Assembly (NCBI GenBank): GCA_011033025.1
Contig: WFMF01000179.1
Span: 62,001-126,000, forward strand
Origin: Beroe forskalii
Lineage: Eukaryota; Ctenophora; Nuda; Beroida; Beroidae
Direction of reading: 5' to 3'
Length of the DNA stretch: 64,000 nt
A program made the position numbers and the translations under genes. Shown here in pieces: positions 30,170 to 40,919 of this stretch. Numbering within the stretch: position 1 is the first letter of the stretch; every line of letters starts with the position of its first letter. The notes under the pieces were generated by a model. The model ran no database searches. It was not told the origin of the DNA and saw only the letters and a list, made by a program, of their open reading frames with translations.

Positions 30170-33100
30170 TAATTTTCGAAAAGCTTGCCACACAACTCAA
30201 CTCACAAGTACCTAAAATAAGAGCGAATGTTTTTCGGTGTTTCACTCTGAGCCTCCCTAACATAACATATAAACATGTACAAGAACTCCACATTGATTTG
30301 TTTCTGGTCCGTGCTATAGACACTGGTGGCGGGAAGGATGGTAATGAGGCCTTGGAGGGGGTGGAGGCCCTTAAGTTTGTTTACAATCTAGCAAAATATG
30401 GCAAGCTGCCCCGGTCAATACTGTTCAGTCTACTGTCTCTAGTTCGGACTCCTTCCAAGGAGAACTACAAGAAATGTGCCACAGCTATTATATCCTGCTA
30501 TGCTTTGTCACAGCCCACTTGTTTTATTGAAAATGGGGGAATCAAGTGCATACTTGAGGCTATTGCAATGGGAGGTGAATATAAGGAAACAGAGGTGCTG
30601 TGTCAAGTTTTTATGTTCTTATTCAACAATGTATCTACTAGAAACTTTGTACATGTTCAAAATGATATTGGCTTCTTAGTTGCTTCTCTCTCAGACCCAT
30701 TCTTCATTTTGTACGAAAAGAAATCTGAAAACAAGAAGGAATTTGACTATGCTGAAGAACGGGCCGTGTGGCTGAATGGGTGTAAAAATGCAATACTTTC
30801 ATTTTGTCGTACATGGCCTGGCCTCTATACAATTGAATTGGTATTCAAAGAAATGATGGGAGCTTTGACAAAACCATTCCCAAAAATCCAACGGACTGTT
30901 GTTCAATGTTTCTATGAAATGCTCAACCTCAAGCAACCAACAAATCTTGAATCGTTTGAAAAAGCTCTAAGTTCTATCATTGACTGGCAGCAGAATCCTG
31001 ACTGGAGTATCTGTGACTCTTGGGTTGTAGGAGAAGCTGAACAAATATTACTACCACATCATGTTGAACGTCCAAATATAGTGGAAATATACCATGCTAC
31101 CTTACTTGCATTGATTTTATCTGTTGATCCCAAGTTGGACTCAATTACTCATGTTGCAATCAATGGGGAGAAAGAAGAGGCTATCCTAGCAGCAATCCTT
31201 GTCGGGGAGTTATTGCATCTGATAAACAAGTTTAACTTAATATCTGAACAGCACATTGCTCACATCCAACCATTGCTTGTTGCTGCTGTGTCTGTGCACA
31301 AAGGCTTTGGAGTGGAGAGCTCCCAATGCATCACAAAGCTTCTCAATCACAGGCAGCGTCCAGAACCTTTCACTTTGATGAGCTATCAATTAAGTTTAAT
31401 ACGAGAACGTGTTCTGAAGTTCAAAAGAGGGATAAACCCTAACTACCAGTATCAGTACCATGAGCGTGATGACCATGAAGAGAAGCAACATATACGATTC
31501 ATCGAGAATACCAAAGTTTTTGCTGAAGAGGATGTGTTTAAATGGGACTGGAAAACCATAGCATCAGTTCTTGAACTAGGATTTTTTCGAACTCAGCAAA
31601 TAGATGAAACATGTGTCCGATTTCTTAAAAGAGTAATGGAACCCTTCTCGAGTAAATTTATTTTATCTAGGATACCATATTATGACAAAACAACAGGTCA
31701 GGGTAATAGTGCCATGTATAGTGGTGTTGGTATAGCACTCATAAATCTTCTACTTGAAATAAAGTGTTCATCATCAGAGGAACCCAAAAATTTAATCCCT
31801 GTATTTTTGAACAACATGACAATAGAGCTGAAAAAGGCAAAAGTAGGATCTGGAATTTTTGCATCAACAAGCCTAAGGTCAACATTGGTCAGTGATTACT
31901 TTTTCATGATTGGAACACTTTATTCTGACGTTGACGGCAATAAATACCTGAAAAACTCCAACATATTTGAAACCTATATAGAACTGTTTGAAAAAGCTCC
32001 TGATAAGGACACTATCATGAAATGTGTGCTTGTCAGCTTGCTGTATGGAAAGGAAAACATCACTGATGCTATCTTTAGTACCATCCTTCATCGTGGTTCT
32101 GTAAGTATACGAGTGTTTGCCATTAAATTTCTCAGAACACTAATAAGGACAGGATATCAAAATTTCGAGAAATTCATACTCCCAATGTTGGTTAGTCAAC
32201 TTTATGCTTATAATACATCTGATGGTGAAGATATTGTTGAAGAATCATTAACAGTTTTAACAGAAGCTTGCCAAGACCAAGAATGTCTCGAACACCTCTT
32301 TGAAATGTTCCCTGCATTGATTCATCTTGGAGACAAGGGGTATGAACTTGTCTTAAGGTTTCTTTCCATTCCAAGAGGCTATAGCACACTCAAGTCTGTG
32401 GGCTTTGTTGATACAGAACTGGAAAAATGGAAGAGGTACAAATGTCTGGAATATGTTAGGAAAGTGGAAACTACAATCTTGGAAGCTTTAACAGGTTTTG
32501 AGAGGGGTGATGCATCATTTAAAACTTCCGAAATTAGACTGCCTAAATACTGTTTCACTCCTGTGCACTTGTATGGAGAAATGTCTCATTTAGATTGTGG
32601 TATTGAACGGTTACAAGAAGAGGGTATTTTCACAGAGCTTGATGAAATGCTTCAAAGCAAGGATATTCTAGAGATAAAGGCTGCAGCTTGGGCTATTGGA
32701 CATATTGGTGCATCATGTTATGGTTTTGCAAAGATATCACAATTTGAATTTGTTGGAAAGATTCACAAACTTGCTGAGGGGCATGAAAATCTTAGTGTTC
32801 GTGGCACATGTGTTTATGTTTTTAATCTCATATGCAAAACTGAAAGTGGGTGTGCTGCTGTTGAGCAATTCAGTTTCACTGCTAGCAGAAAAGATTTTAT
32901 CCATCATTTCAGCATATGCCAGACAAATGCCAAGAAAGCTAACACACGATTTCCTCCTGGTTCTTTCACATCAGAAATTGCTGGAAACCGTCAGAGAAGT
33001 TCAACTCTGCAGCCCCCAAGGCACAAGACTCATGTCAAAAACAGAAGTCTTGGAGAAAGTCAGCTCAATGCCATTATTCAATCAGCTAGCAATCCACAGA

Positions 33101-33534
33101 CATTTGATAGTAAAGAAACACAGCCAGGTGAAAAAATTGGACTTTGTATTGCAAATGATGTCAAGCAATTCTTCAGCATTGATGTAGGATTTAAACGTCC
33201 ACAATTTCCTGAGCTTATTTTGGCTAAACCAACTGATAAAGATTTAGAGCAGTTATTGAACCTGATAATTTGCCTCTCATCAACTCTCAGGGCAAGCACT
33301 TATTGTGCTGAGTTAGAAGAGCTTGCTAAGAGCAAAAAGCACCTATTTTCTGACATAAGAAATTACAGGATTGTTCATCAGCTTATGTCTCGTTATAAGT
33401 ACCGGCAGGGCACTCGAAGATTTATTCACAAACTATTTGATACTGCTGTAAAATCTTCTTCAGTTTCTCGGATCATGCCTAAATCACCATCATTGTCATC
33501 AATAGGTAGCTCAAATAGCGCAGTATTCTCTTGA
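30170..33534 (+). CDS. RICTOR: Rictor, mTORC2 scaffold subunit (5' exon missing)
   Basis: Rictor is the defining scaffold of TOR complex 2, which phosphorylates AGC kinases such as Akt. About 1121 codons are open without introns. The start matches the armadillo/HEAT N-terminal domain (LFLVRAIDTGGG, LPRSILFSLLSLV, then CFIENGGIKCILEAI). The central domain follows. The conserved C-terminal helical part reads EIKAAAWAIGHIGAS and SVRGTCVYVFNLI, then YKYRQGTRRFIHKLFD. It is shorter than vertebrate Rictor (about 1700), mainly by lacking the long disordered C-terminal region. No in-frame ATG precedes the conserved part. A TTTTTAG acceptor ends at 30169, so an upstream exon encoding roughly 75 residues is inferred but not located. 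The stop is TGA at 33532-33534. Confidence 0.9.
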
Positions 33535-34736
33535 CATTATTTAATTAGAGAGTACAGGGTGTGGGCCACAGGCGGTCTTTGCCATTCCAAAGACTGCCCT
33601 CTCTTGAAACTTGATTGGATAAAAATAGTTTTATGGAAGCATATTTGATTTCTGTTGATAAGTGAGTAAGTGAAATTTGACCATGTAACCAGTATTTTTA
33701 TATTGAAATAAGGATGTTATTCTACAGAATATCATGTATTTATCCCTGCACAGGAATCTAGTTTGACCTTCATTTTTGGACTCAGAGCTCCAAAATTCTG
33801 TGAGTTTGTAACCATTGAATAATTAGGCTTTGAAATTGACTGAGCTTCAGTTTAGAACGTCTTATGTTCTAAAGGTTTTAACGCATCATGTATAATATTC
33901 ATGATGTATTGTTCACTTGTTCCAGTTATTGAAGTCATTGTGGGCAATGTAATGTTTAAAGTAAACTGTTTTCTTAATTGATAATACGATAATTATTTTT
34001 TATGAGTTTATAAACTTTGATTTATTTATGGATGATTTATTATTTTTGCATTGTTTTAAATTCGATCATTTACTTAATGAATTCAGTCTCCATTTCTATG
34101 TTTCCTATATCATGACCTACATGACCATTAAATTGTTCTTGATGAAATGAATTATAATGAAAGTTATTCCATGCTGTTTAAATGCAGTAGTTTTCACTTT
34201 TTGTGGTGCAAAATTATTACCCTGCCAGGGATGCCATGTATACTTAGAATGCACAGTACAAATTACAAAATGAATTGATTCAATTGTTTATTGATGAAAT
34301 CACGCGACTTAAAAAAGAGCCTTCAAATGCACCAATTATGAGGATCTGTACAATTTAACTTTGTGTAGTTGATTTGCACTTGTGTACATGTGCATGTACT
34401 TTGTGTATGATAAGTGACCCTAACTGAATAACAGATGCTTTGTGTAAGTGTGTATAGTAACTGAATAGCAGATGCTTTGTAAAATTACCCATTCTGGTAG
34501 ACCTGGAATTTCGCAGTATTGTTCTTGCTGCATATCACACATAATCAGGCGTCAGCAGGCATGGCATGAAAAAATTGTGCCTCAAATAGTGAAAACTGAA
34601 CAGTTTTATCATTTCAGTGTTATAAATTATCATTCATTTTAGACTGTAGTTTGGGGTGAATTGATGCAGTAATTTGTTTTTCGCAGCACAGTATGAAATT
34701 ATTGCAGTCTGCCTCATATAATTTCTTAACAGGTAC
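33535..34736 (+). other. Rictor-VPS18 intergenic region
   Basis: About 1.2 kb of AT-rich DNA containing the Rictor 3' UTR and the VPS18 upstream region. A small direct repeat (CTGAATA.CAGATGCTTTGT) lies near 34424 and 34459. TTTCTTAACAG ends at 34732, a good 3' splice site just before the VPS18 ATG. No other gene is seen. Confidence 0.5.
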
Positions 34737-37655
34737 ATGGCAGGACTTTGGAGTGAATATGAAGAAGATGGTCGATCATATAATACTGGCCGTTATTCTG
34801 GTTCAAATAAGCAGAGTATTAGAAAACAAAGTTCCTTCAACAGTTCAGTCATTAATTTGAAAGATCCCTCTGATGAGACTGATGTTTTGCCTATATTTGA
34901 AAAAGAAGACCTCAGATTCAAAGAAACAGCTGCATTTGTAAAACTTGTGACAGCAAATAAAATCCTTGTTATTGGTCTGCTCAGTAATAAAATCAGACGA
35001 TATTACTCTGGGGCTCCTGAGCTGGATGATATTTTAGACATTCCCAGACCAGTCGGCGACAAAATTCACAACATATTTTTAGACCCTTCTGGCAAGCACC
35101 TGCTCGTTTCTATGACATCTGGTGAACTCTTCTATGGGTTTTATGGTAAGCAAACGCTGTGGTCCTGTACAAGGCAAATCAAATGCAATACTGTCGATTC
35201 AATTGCCTGGAATATCACCAAGCAAAGTGACATCAACACAAAAGAAATTCTCATTGGTACATCTGTGGGAACTATCTATGAAACGAAGCTGAACCCCTCT
35301 TCAGACAAACAGCTAGTTGCTTATTCAAAGATTTTGTGTAGTCTAGACAAGCCTGAAAACATAACAGGGCTGATTTTCTTCCATGAAAATGGTGACCCTA
35401 GGCAAAGAACGGTGGTGATTGTAGCAACTCCTACACGAATATACCAATTCTTTGGTAAAATAAATCTAAATGATCAATGCAAATTCAGTTCAATTTTCAG
35501 TGACAACAGTCTCCCAGAGTTCAAAGAAAATGTAGAGGCACTTGGGGTCATGGCTGTGTCCTATGTGAAATATCCAGAGCCTAGAGCTTTAGCATGGATG
35601 ACTGGTGTGGGAGTACAGTTTTCAAAGCTCAACATATCCTCTGAATCCTTTGATGATGGCAATGTCATGACAGATAACAAACTCACTCAGTACTCTGATA
35701 AGGGTATTCCAGTTTCAATTGGTTTGTCAGATTTTCATTTACTACTCCTGTATGAAAATGGCTTTGAAGCCAGAAGTTTGATTGATTGGAAACATGTACA
35801 TTATGAGCCTCTCAAATCATCTGCTGGCATTTATCAAACGATTGCACTGGATCCTATGGATCCAACCAAGTTTTTTTCATTTGCAAAACAGAACATTATT
35901 CGATTTAAGATTCACAAAGAAGATCGGCATGTTTGGAGGTTGTTTATGAAGCTAAAGAAATTTGAAGAGGCAGAAAAGTATGCTGATGGAGATCCAAGTA
36001 AATTGTTTGAGATATCAAGTGAAGAGGCAGACTTTTATTTTGATCAAAAGCTTTATGATTATGCAGCTCAAACGTATGCTCTCTCACACAGGTCTTTTGA
36101 GGAAATTGCTCTGAAGTTTATAAATCAAGGAACAACTCCAGCTTTACTTAACTTTTTGAGAACCAAACTTGATTCTTTGAGCAATTCAAGCAGTCCAACT
36201 CAAATTTGTATGTTAGTCGTTTGGATTGTTGAAATATTTCTGAGCGAAATAAGTAGCTTAGAAAAGCAGCAGCATAGCAGTGATGGCGATATAGAAAAGC
36301 TTCAGACTGTTAGAGCTGACCTTAGAGATTTTCTTAGTAATGACTTTGTTATCCGAAACATTAAGAAGAACAAACCCATCATTAAAGTTATTCAAGAAAT
36401 GATGGCTAGCTACGGTGATACCTCTGACATGATTTTCTTTGCTGATTTGATGGAAGACATAGAGAAGGTAATTATGCACCATATTCATGATCAGCAATAT
36501 TCGTCAGCACTAAACACACTCAGAAAAAGAAGGAGCCCAGAGCTGTTTTACAAATACACACCAACCCTCATGAAGTATATTCCTCGCAATACTGTCGATG
36601 TTCTTGAACAGTTTGGACGATCCCTTGACCCTAAAAAGCTTCTACCATCGTTCATTCACTGCAAGACTTCAGATCAGAAGGATCAAGCTCTTCGATACCT
36701 CCAATTTGTTGTCTTCAAAACTAAGTGCACTGATGAAGCAATACACAATTTTTTGCTTTCATTATTCGTACAGCAAGATGATGAAGGATTACTTCTGGAT
36801 TTTCTACTTAAGACCAGTGCCAATGTGGACAGAAAATATGCTCTAAGACTATGCTCAGAACATCGTAAGTGGAAGGCTTGCTGTTACATCTACACAAAAA
36901 TGGGTTTATATGAAGAGGCAGTAAAATTGGCCCTTTCGAAGTTGGGTAATGTTTTTGAAGCAGAGAAAACTGCAACAGAAGCCCAAAGTTTTAGTACTCC
37001 TGAGCAACAAGAGACTATCAAGAAACTTTGGCTTATGATTGCTCGACATGTTGTTGAAGAAGAGAAGGACATCAAAAAAGTCATGGAAGTCATTAACAGA
37101 GGTGAAGAAGTATTGAAAATCGAAGATGTTCTTCCATTCTTCAATGACTTCTTTTACATAGATGATTTCAAAGACTCAATCTGCAAATCATTGGAGATTT
37201 ATAACCAGAATATAAATCAGCTCAATGACGACATGAAAGATGCTACTGAAAGCGCTGGTAGGATACACAAAGACATAAGTAACTTGAAACGTAAGAACTG
37301 TGTGGTTGAGTCTGTCAAAAACTGTTATCTGTGTGACATCCCTCTTCTGACTCGTTCATTTTATGTCTTTCCTTGTACTCACATGTTTCACACCGCATGT
37401 CTGGTGAAAGAAATAACTCAATATCTCTCCAAAAGAAAGGCTGAGGAAGTATCTAAGCTCTACAGTGTTTTGTTAAATCTGAAAGATGAAGATCAGATAA
37501 GGACTGATGTTTACAGAAAAGCTAAGTCTCAGCTCGATGATATTATTGCAGAGGAGTGTCTCATGTGTGGTGAATACATGATTCAAAGTATTGACACTCC
37601 TTTCTTGCCACGAGATGAGGATGAATTCGAGAAGTTGAAACAGGAATGGTCATGA
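34737..37655 (+). CDS. VPS18: VPS18, HOPS/CORVET core subunit
   Basis: VPS18 is a core subunit of the HOPS and CORVET tethering complexes that drive fusion at endosomes, lysosomes or vacuoles. One intronless frame gives 972 residues, almost the length of human VPS18. The N-terminal Pep3/Vps18 beta-propeller covers about 40-400 (IFLDPSGKHLLVSM, ILIGTSVGTIYE, RALAWMTGVGVQF). A clathrin-heavy-chain-like alpha-solenoid follows (YAAQTYALSHRSFEEIALKF, then YALRLCSEHRKWKACC). A short coiled coil then leads to a C-terminal RING-H2-type domain with CYLCD near 863, CTHMFH near 880 and CLMCGEYMI near 941. The start ATG sits 4 nt after a strong acceptor (TTTCTTAACAG), implying a 5' UTR intron or spliced-leader addition. 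It follows Rictor on the same strand. Confidence 0.95.
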   Translation: MAGLWSEYEEDGRSYNTGRYSGSNKQSIRKQSSFNSSVINLKDPSDETDVLPIFEKEDLRFKETAAFVKLVTANKILVIGLLSNKIRRYYSGAPELDDILDIPRPVGDKIHNIFLDPSGKHLLVSMTSGELFYGFYGKQTLWSCTRQIKCNTVDSIAWNITKQSDINTKEILIGTSVGTIYETKLNPSSDKQLVAYSKILCSLDKPENITGLIFFHENGDPRQRTVVIVATPTRIYQFFGKINLNDQCKFSSIFSDNSLPEFKENVEALGVMAVSYVKYPEPRALAWMTGVGVQFSKLNISSESFDDGNVMTDNKLTQYSDKGIPVSIGLSDFHLLLLYENGFEARSLIDWKHVHYEPLKSSAGIYQTIALDPMDPTKFFSFAKQNIIRFKIHKEDRHVWRLFMKLKKFEEAEKYADGDPSKLFEISSEEADFYFDQKLYDYAAQTYALSHRSFEEIALKFINQGTTPALLNFLRTKLDSLSNSSSPTQICMLVVWIVEIFLSEISSLEKQQHSSDGDIEKLQTVRADLRDFLSNDFVIRNIKKNKPIIKVIQEMMASYGDTSDMIFFADLMEDIEKVIMHHIHDQQYSSALNTLRKRRSPELFYKYTPTLMKYIPRNTVDVLEQFGRSLDPKKLLPSFIHCKTSDQKDQALRYLQFVVFKTKCTDEAIHNFLLSLFVQQDDEGLLLDFLLKTSANVDRKYALRLCSEHRKWKACCYIYTKMGLYEEAVKLALSKLGNVFEAEKTATEAQSFSTPEQQETIKKLWLMIARHVVEEEKDIKKVMEVINRGEEVLKIEDVLPFFNDFFYIDDFKDSICKSLEIYNQNINQLNDDMKDATESAGRIHKDISNLKRKNCVVESVKNCYLCDIPLLTRSFYVFPCTHMFHTACLVKEITQYLSKRKAEEVSKLYSVLLNLKDEDQIRTDVYRKAKSQLDDIIAEECLMCGEYMIQSIDTPFLPRDEDEFEKLKQEWS

Positions 37656-37943
37656 TGATATGTGATCTCTTCTTTGTTCAGCACTGGTGTGTGCAATTTA
37701 ATTCAGTGGTGAGGGGGTTCTATGGTTGTTGTTTGTGTTATTTATTGATTTTGACTATTTCACCGAGATAAAATACTTTTGATTTTTATGTTGCATTTTA
37801 CAATGGGTTTCCATCATAAACTTCAGATTCTGTGATCTGTGATTACTCAATGTAAAATGTTTGAAGTTGTAGGTACTGTATTGCAAAAAGGCAATGCTAA
37901 TGTGACAAATTTTTGTTGTTGATGTTTCATGATTGATATGTGC

Positions 37944-37949
37944 AATAAA
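37944..37949 (+). terminator. VPS18 polyadenylation signal (AATAAA)
   Basis: AATAAA lies about 290 bp after the VPS18 stop in an AT-rich 3' UTR. It is the first canonical signal downstream. Motif evidence only. Confidence 0.5.
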
Positions 37950-38085
37950 TTGCTATAGATATTGTGATTTGAATGCATAAAATCCATATATTACATGTAT
38001 GTACATTCACTTTTAATATAATTTTTTATGAACATTTCAAAAAAATGCTGTTGCTTCTTTCACAGCTTAACCCAAACCATGGTCT

Positions 38086-38440
38086 TTTCCACATAATTTA
38101 CACTGTCCAGTCCACATCATAGCACTTGCTGGCACTGTGGAATGCTCAACATTCACAATTTACTTCTTACAACATAGGTCTGCTGACAAAATAAAAAGCG
38201 TGGGCAATTCCACTGGGTAAAGCTTATGACTCCTACAAACTCACCGATAAAAATACCCAAAATAAGTATCATGATATGCAAGATACATTGGTGCTATACT
38301 AGGTTCTTGATTCTTCATTCAAAAAAATTATAAATTAAATCTCCTTTGGATAAAATTTCGATTTTTGGACCCCATTTTTGTTCCAAGGCATGTCGCATTG
38401 TCACATGCTCCAGTGCACTGCAGTGTAAATTATGTGGAAA
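38086..38440. mobile_element. 355-bp MITE with perfect 20-bp TIRs
   Basis: TTTCCACATAATTTACACTG at 38086-38105 recurs as its exact reverse complement at 38421-38440. The interior is non-coding. No certain target duplication. Confidence 0.78.
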
Positions 38441-40509
38441 CACAATGGTTAAAAGAATTTTGAATTCATACAAGAGTTTTACAAGAATTTTACAAGAATT
38501 ATAAGACTACTGTAAGCGGCTATAAGAATACAAGAATATAAGCATAATGCCAAAATAGAAAATTTCAAATTTTTTTCATGTTATTAAATCAAAAATAACT
38601 ACGGCAGGTATACCTACAAGGTTACTTATTGCTTTAATAGTTTAATGATGGGAGAAAATCAAATACCTGTGAACTGTGCAGGTAAGTTGTCCTAAGTCCA
38701 GTAACCACTCTCTAGCTACCGTTCACACTTCACAAGCAGCAGACCAGGTTGTCAGCCAGGGAAGCAGGGACTAGGACTAAGCTTACTATACTACTGCTAC
38801 TAAACCAGAAACAAACTATTATTTTCACTGCCAACACAGCAAGAGATAATTATATGAATGTGTGCAATTACTACAAAAATACACTCTACTGTAGCATCTG
38901 GATGCGTGATGAATGTAACGCAGGTTGACGTGAGTTGATAATAACTGTGATATTGCAATCGCGAGGCGTCAGTTGAAGAGTTGCTTTAAGTATTTGTTTA
39001 TTCAATACTGATTTGTTATTATAAAAACTTAATACAACCTAAAACAATGTTCGGTTATGATGTTATGAAAACGAACAAAACTTATAGTAGAAAATTCAAC
39101 ATTCTGTTCCTGTGAATATGTGTTTTGTGCAGTGTTCGAAGTTCGAACTCCCAGGCCCTGATTTTAGTGACCTTTCCAAAAAGTGGGAAGTGCTTATGCC
39201 AACATACCTGTTATTACACCAAGAGGCATATATTATATACAAAGCAATATTCGAACACGAAGTTGCAGCTGCGAATCATGTACGGAGCCCTACGGTTTCA
39301 GTTCCTTGTTTAACAAGCCGTACAACAAGGACTTCCACCATTAGCCAGGTGAGGAACACTCTCCACTCCTCTCTGAACGAAAGTTGCTTATTCTACCACC
39401 GGCACACAGGATTTATTTCCTTCTGATTATATCACTTAGTGCTTGTTCATTATAGTGAACAGTGACGCTATGAAACATATCCTTCCTCCTACTCTCCTAT
39501 TTCAAATTACAAATATCGACCCCTCTTAAAAGTTCCGACCTCTTACACAGACCATGCAATCCTGAAGTCATTGACACGATACACGTGACATACCTGAACC
39601 TTCATATTATCATGCTTCAGAAACATGGTTACGATGTTACCTAATAACAGCCATTTATTGGCCACCTGCCAGCCACCATTTATCCCTTATTAATGCGTTG
39701 TTGATGAGACACGGGCGTGTATTATGTGTTTGTGCGTACTGTGTCCACTATTTGGCTACTTAGTGTACTGCTTGGTGTGTTACACTGCAATACTAGGTAT
39801 GTACTGAATGATGTGTTTGTATATAATATGTTGTTTAGTATATTATCGTGTGTACTGAAGACTGTACATTGTACTTATACTGTGTACAATGTATGAACTG
39901 TGTATTGACAGTTTATACTGTTTTACGCTTGCAGTACTGTGTGTGTATCGCTCATTTTGTTTGCATCGCATTGACGTGTATATATATTAGCTTAGTAGTG
40001 TGATGTATTGTCTTAGTGTGTCCTGTCAAGAAAGGTACAAACACATTTATAGGACAATGCCTACACTTGTCTAATGTCTACACACCTACACTCTACAGTA
40101 AACAGTAATTGTCAATACTTCAATAGATGTTCAGCAGCAGTCAGCGGACCCACGTCATAATGATCATACTATACTTATATAGTTATATTTAGACCACTAG
40201 AAATAAGAAGTAGTTCTCTCTTTTACAAGTGCAATACACCACTAATAAAGTAATACGATGCATTGTACTTCTTATAGCCACTCCCTTACATTTAGACACT
40301 CTGTGTACACTGTGTGATGTATTGTGCCTTGTGGGATCATATTGCAGGGGTCCCACACTGCAGATAATGAATTACACTCGCCATGTGCCACTTGCCCCAT
40401 GTGATCTACCTGCACATGTAGGACGTAGGTATGTAGATTGTAGAGGGCTGACCTATGGCACCCTGTATTGCAATATTCTACTCCTTTTGTACTAGGTAGC
40501 TATAAGCAT

Positions 40510-40690
40510 CAGGGGCGTAGCCAAGGCGAAGGCAACACAGGCGGCTGCCTCCCTCTTTTTGGACAAAGAATGTGAAAATTTTGTTAATTCTTTCAAGATG
40601 AGAGCCTTGAGCCAAGCACAATAAAACACCAAACAGATTTTGAATGTAACTCGTGACCTCCTTTCCAAAAATCTGGCTTCGCCCCCGAAA
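40510..40690. mobile_element. hAT-type MITE, second copy (inverted relative to 27369)
   Basis: CAGGGGCGTAGCC at the left and GGCTTCGCCCCCG at the right bound an interior collinear, in reverse orientation, with 27369-27535. Shared blocks include GGCGGCTGCCTCC, GAGCCTTGAGCCAAGCACA and TTTTGAATGTAACTCG. It is more degraded, and the 8-bp target duplication is no longer clear. Confidence 0.8.
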
Positions 40691-40919
40691 GGTATCTCAC
40701 GTCTCTTCTATCTATTTTACTTCACATCTCTCAATTAGCTAGGTAATAGAATAATGACCGGGTATGACAGGTATTATTTATTACATCAGCCACTCATCCG
40801 CTGTTGCCGATGTAACACTTGGCACATTAATACCAAGTAGTACACAATGAAATGTATTGTTATAATTGAGTACATTCTAACAATCAAAACTGAGTAGCCA
40901 TGAAAATGTACAGTTTGTC

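Larger units (their letters stand above)
37950..40919. other. Intergenic region between VPS18 and the RSBN1-type gene
   Basis: This includes the MITEs at 38086-38440 and 40510-40690, described separately. The rest is AT-rich. It has a TG-rich low-complexity zone near 39700-40030 and a small inverted repeat (TACATTGTAC and GTACAATGTA) near 39866-39894. Short ORFs have no recognisable domains. Confidence 0.5.

Noticed and set aside
39112..39426. Plus-strand 104-codon ORF
   Set aside because: It has low-information sequence with no homology I recognise and no clear splice or promoter context.
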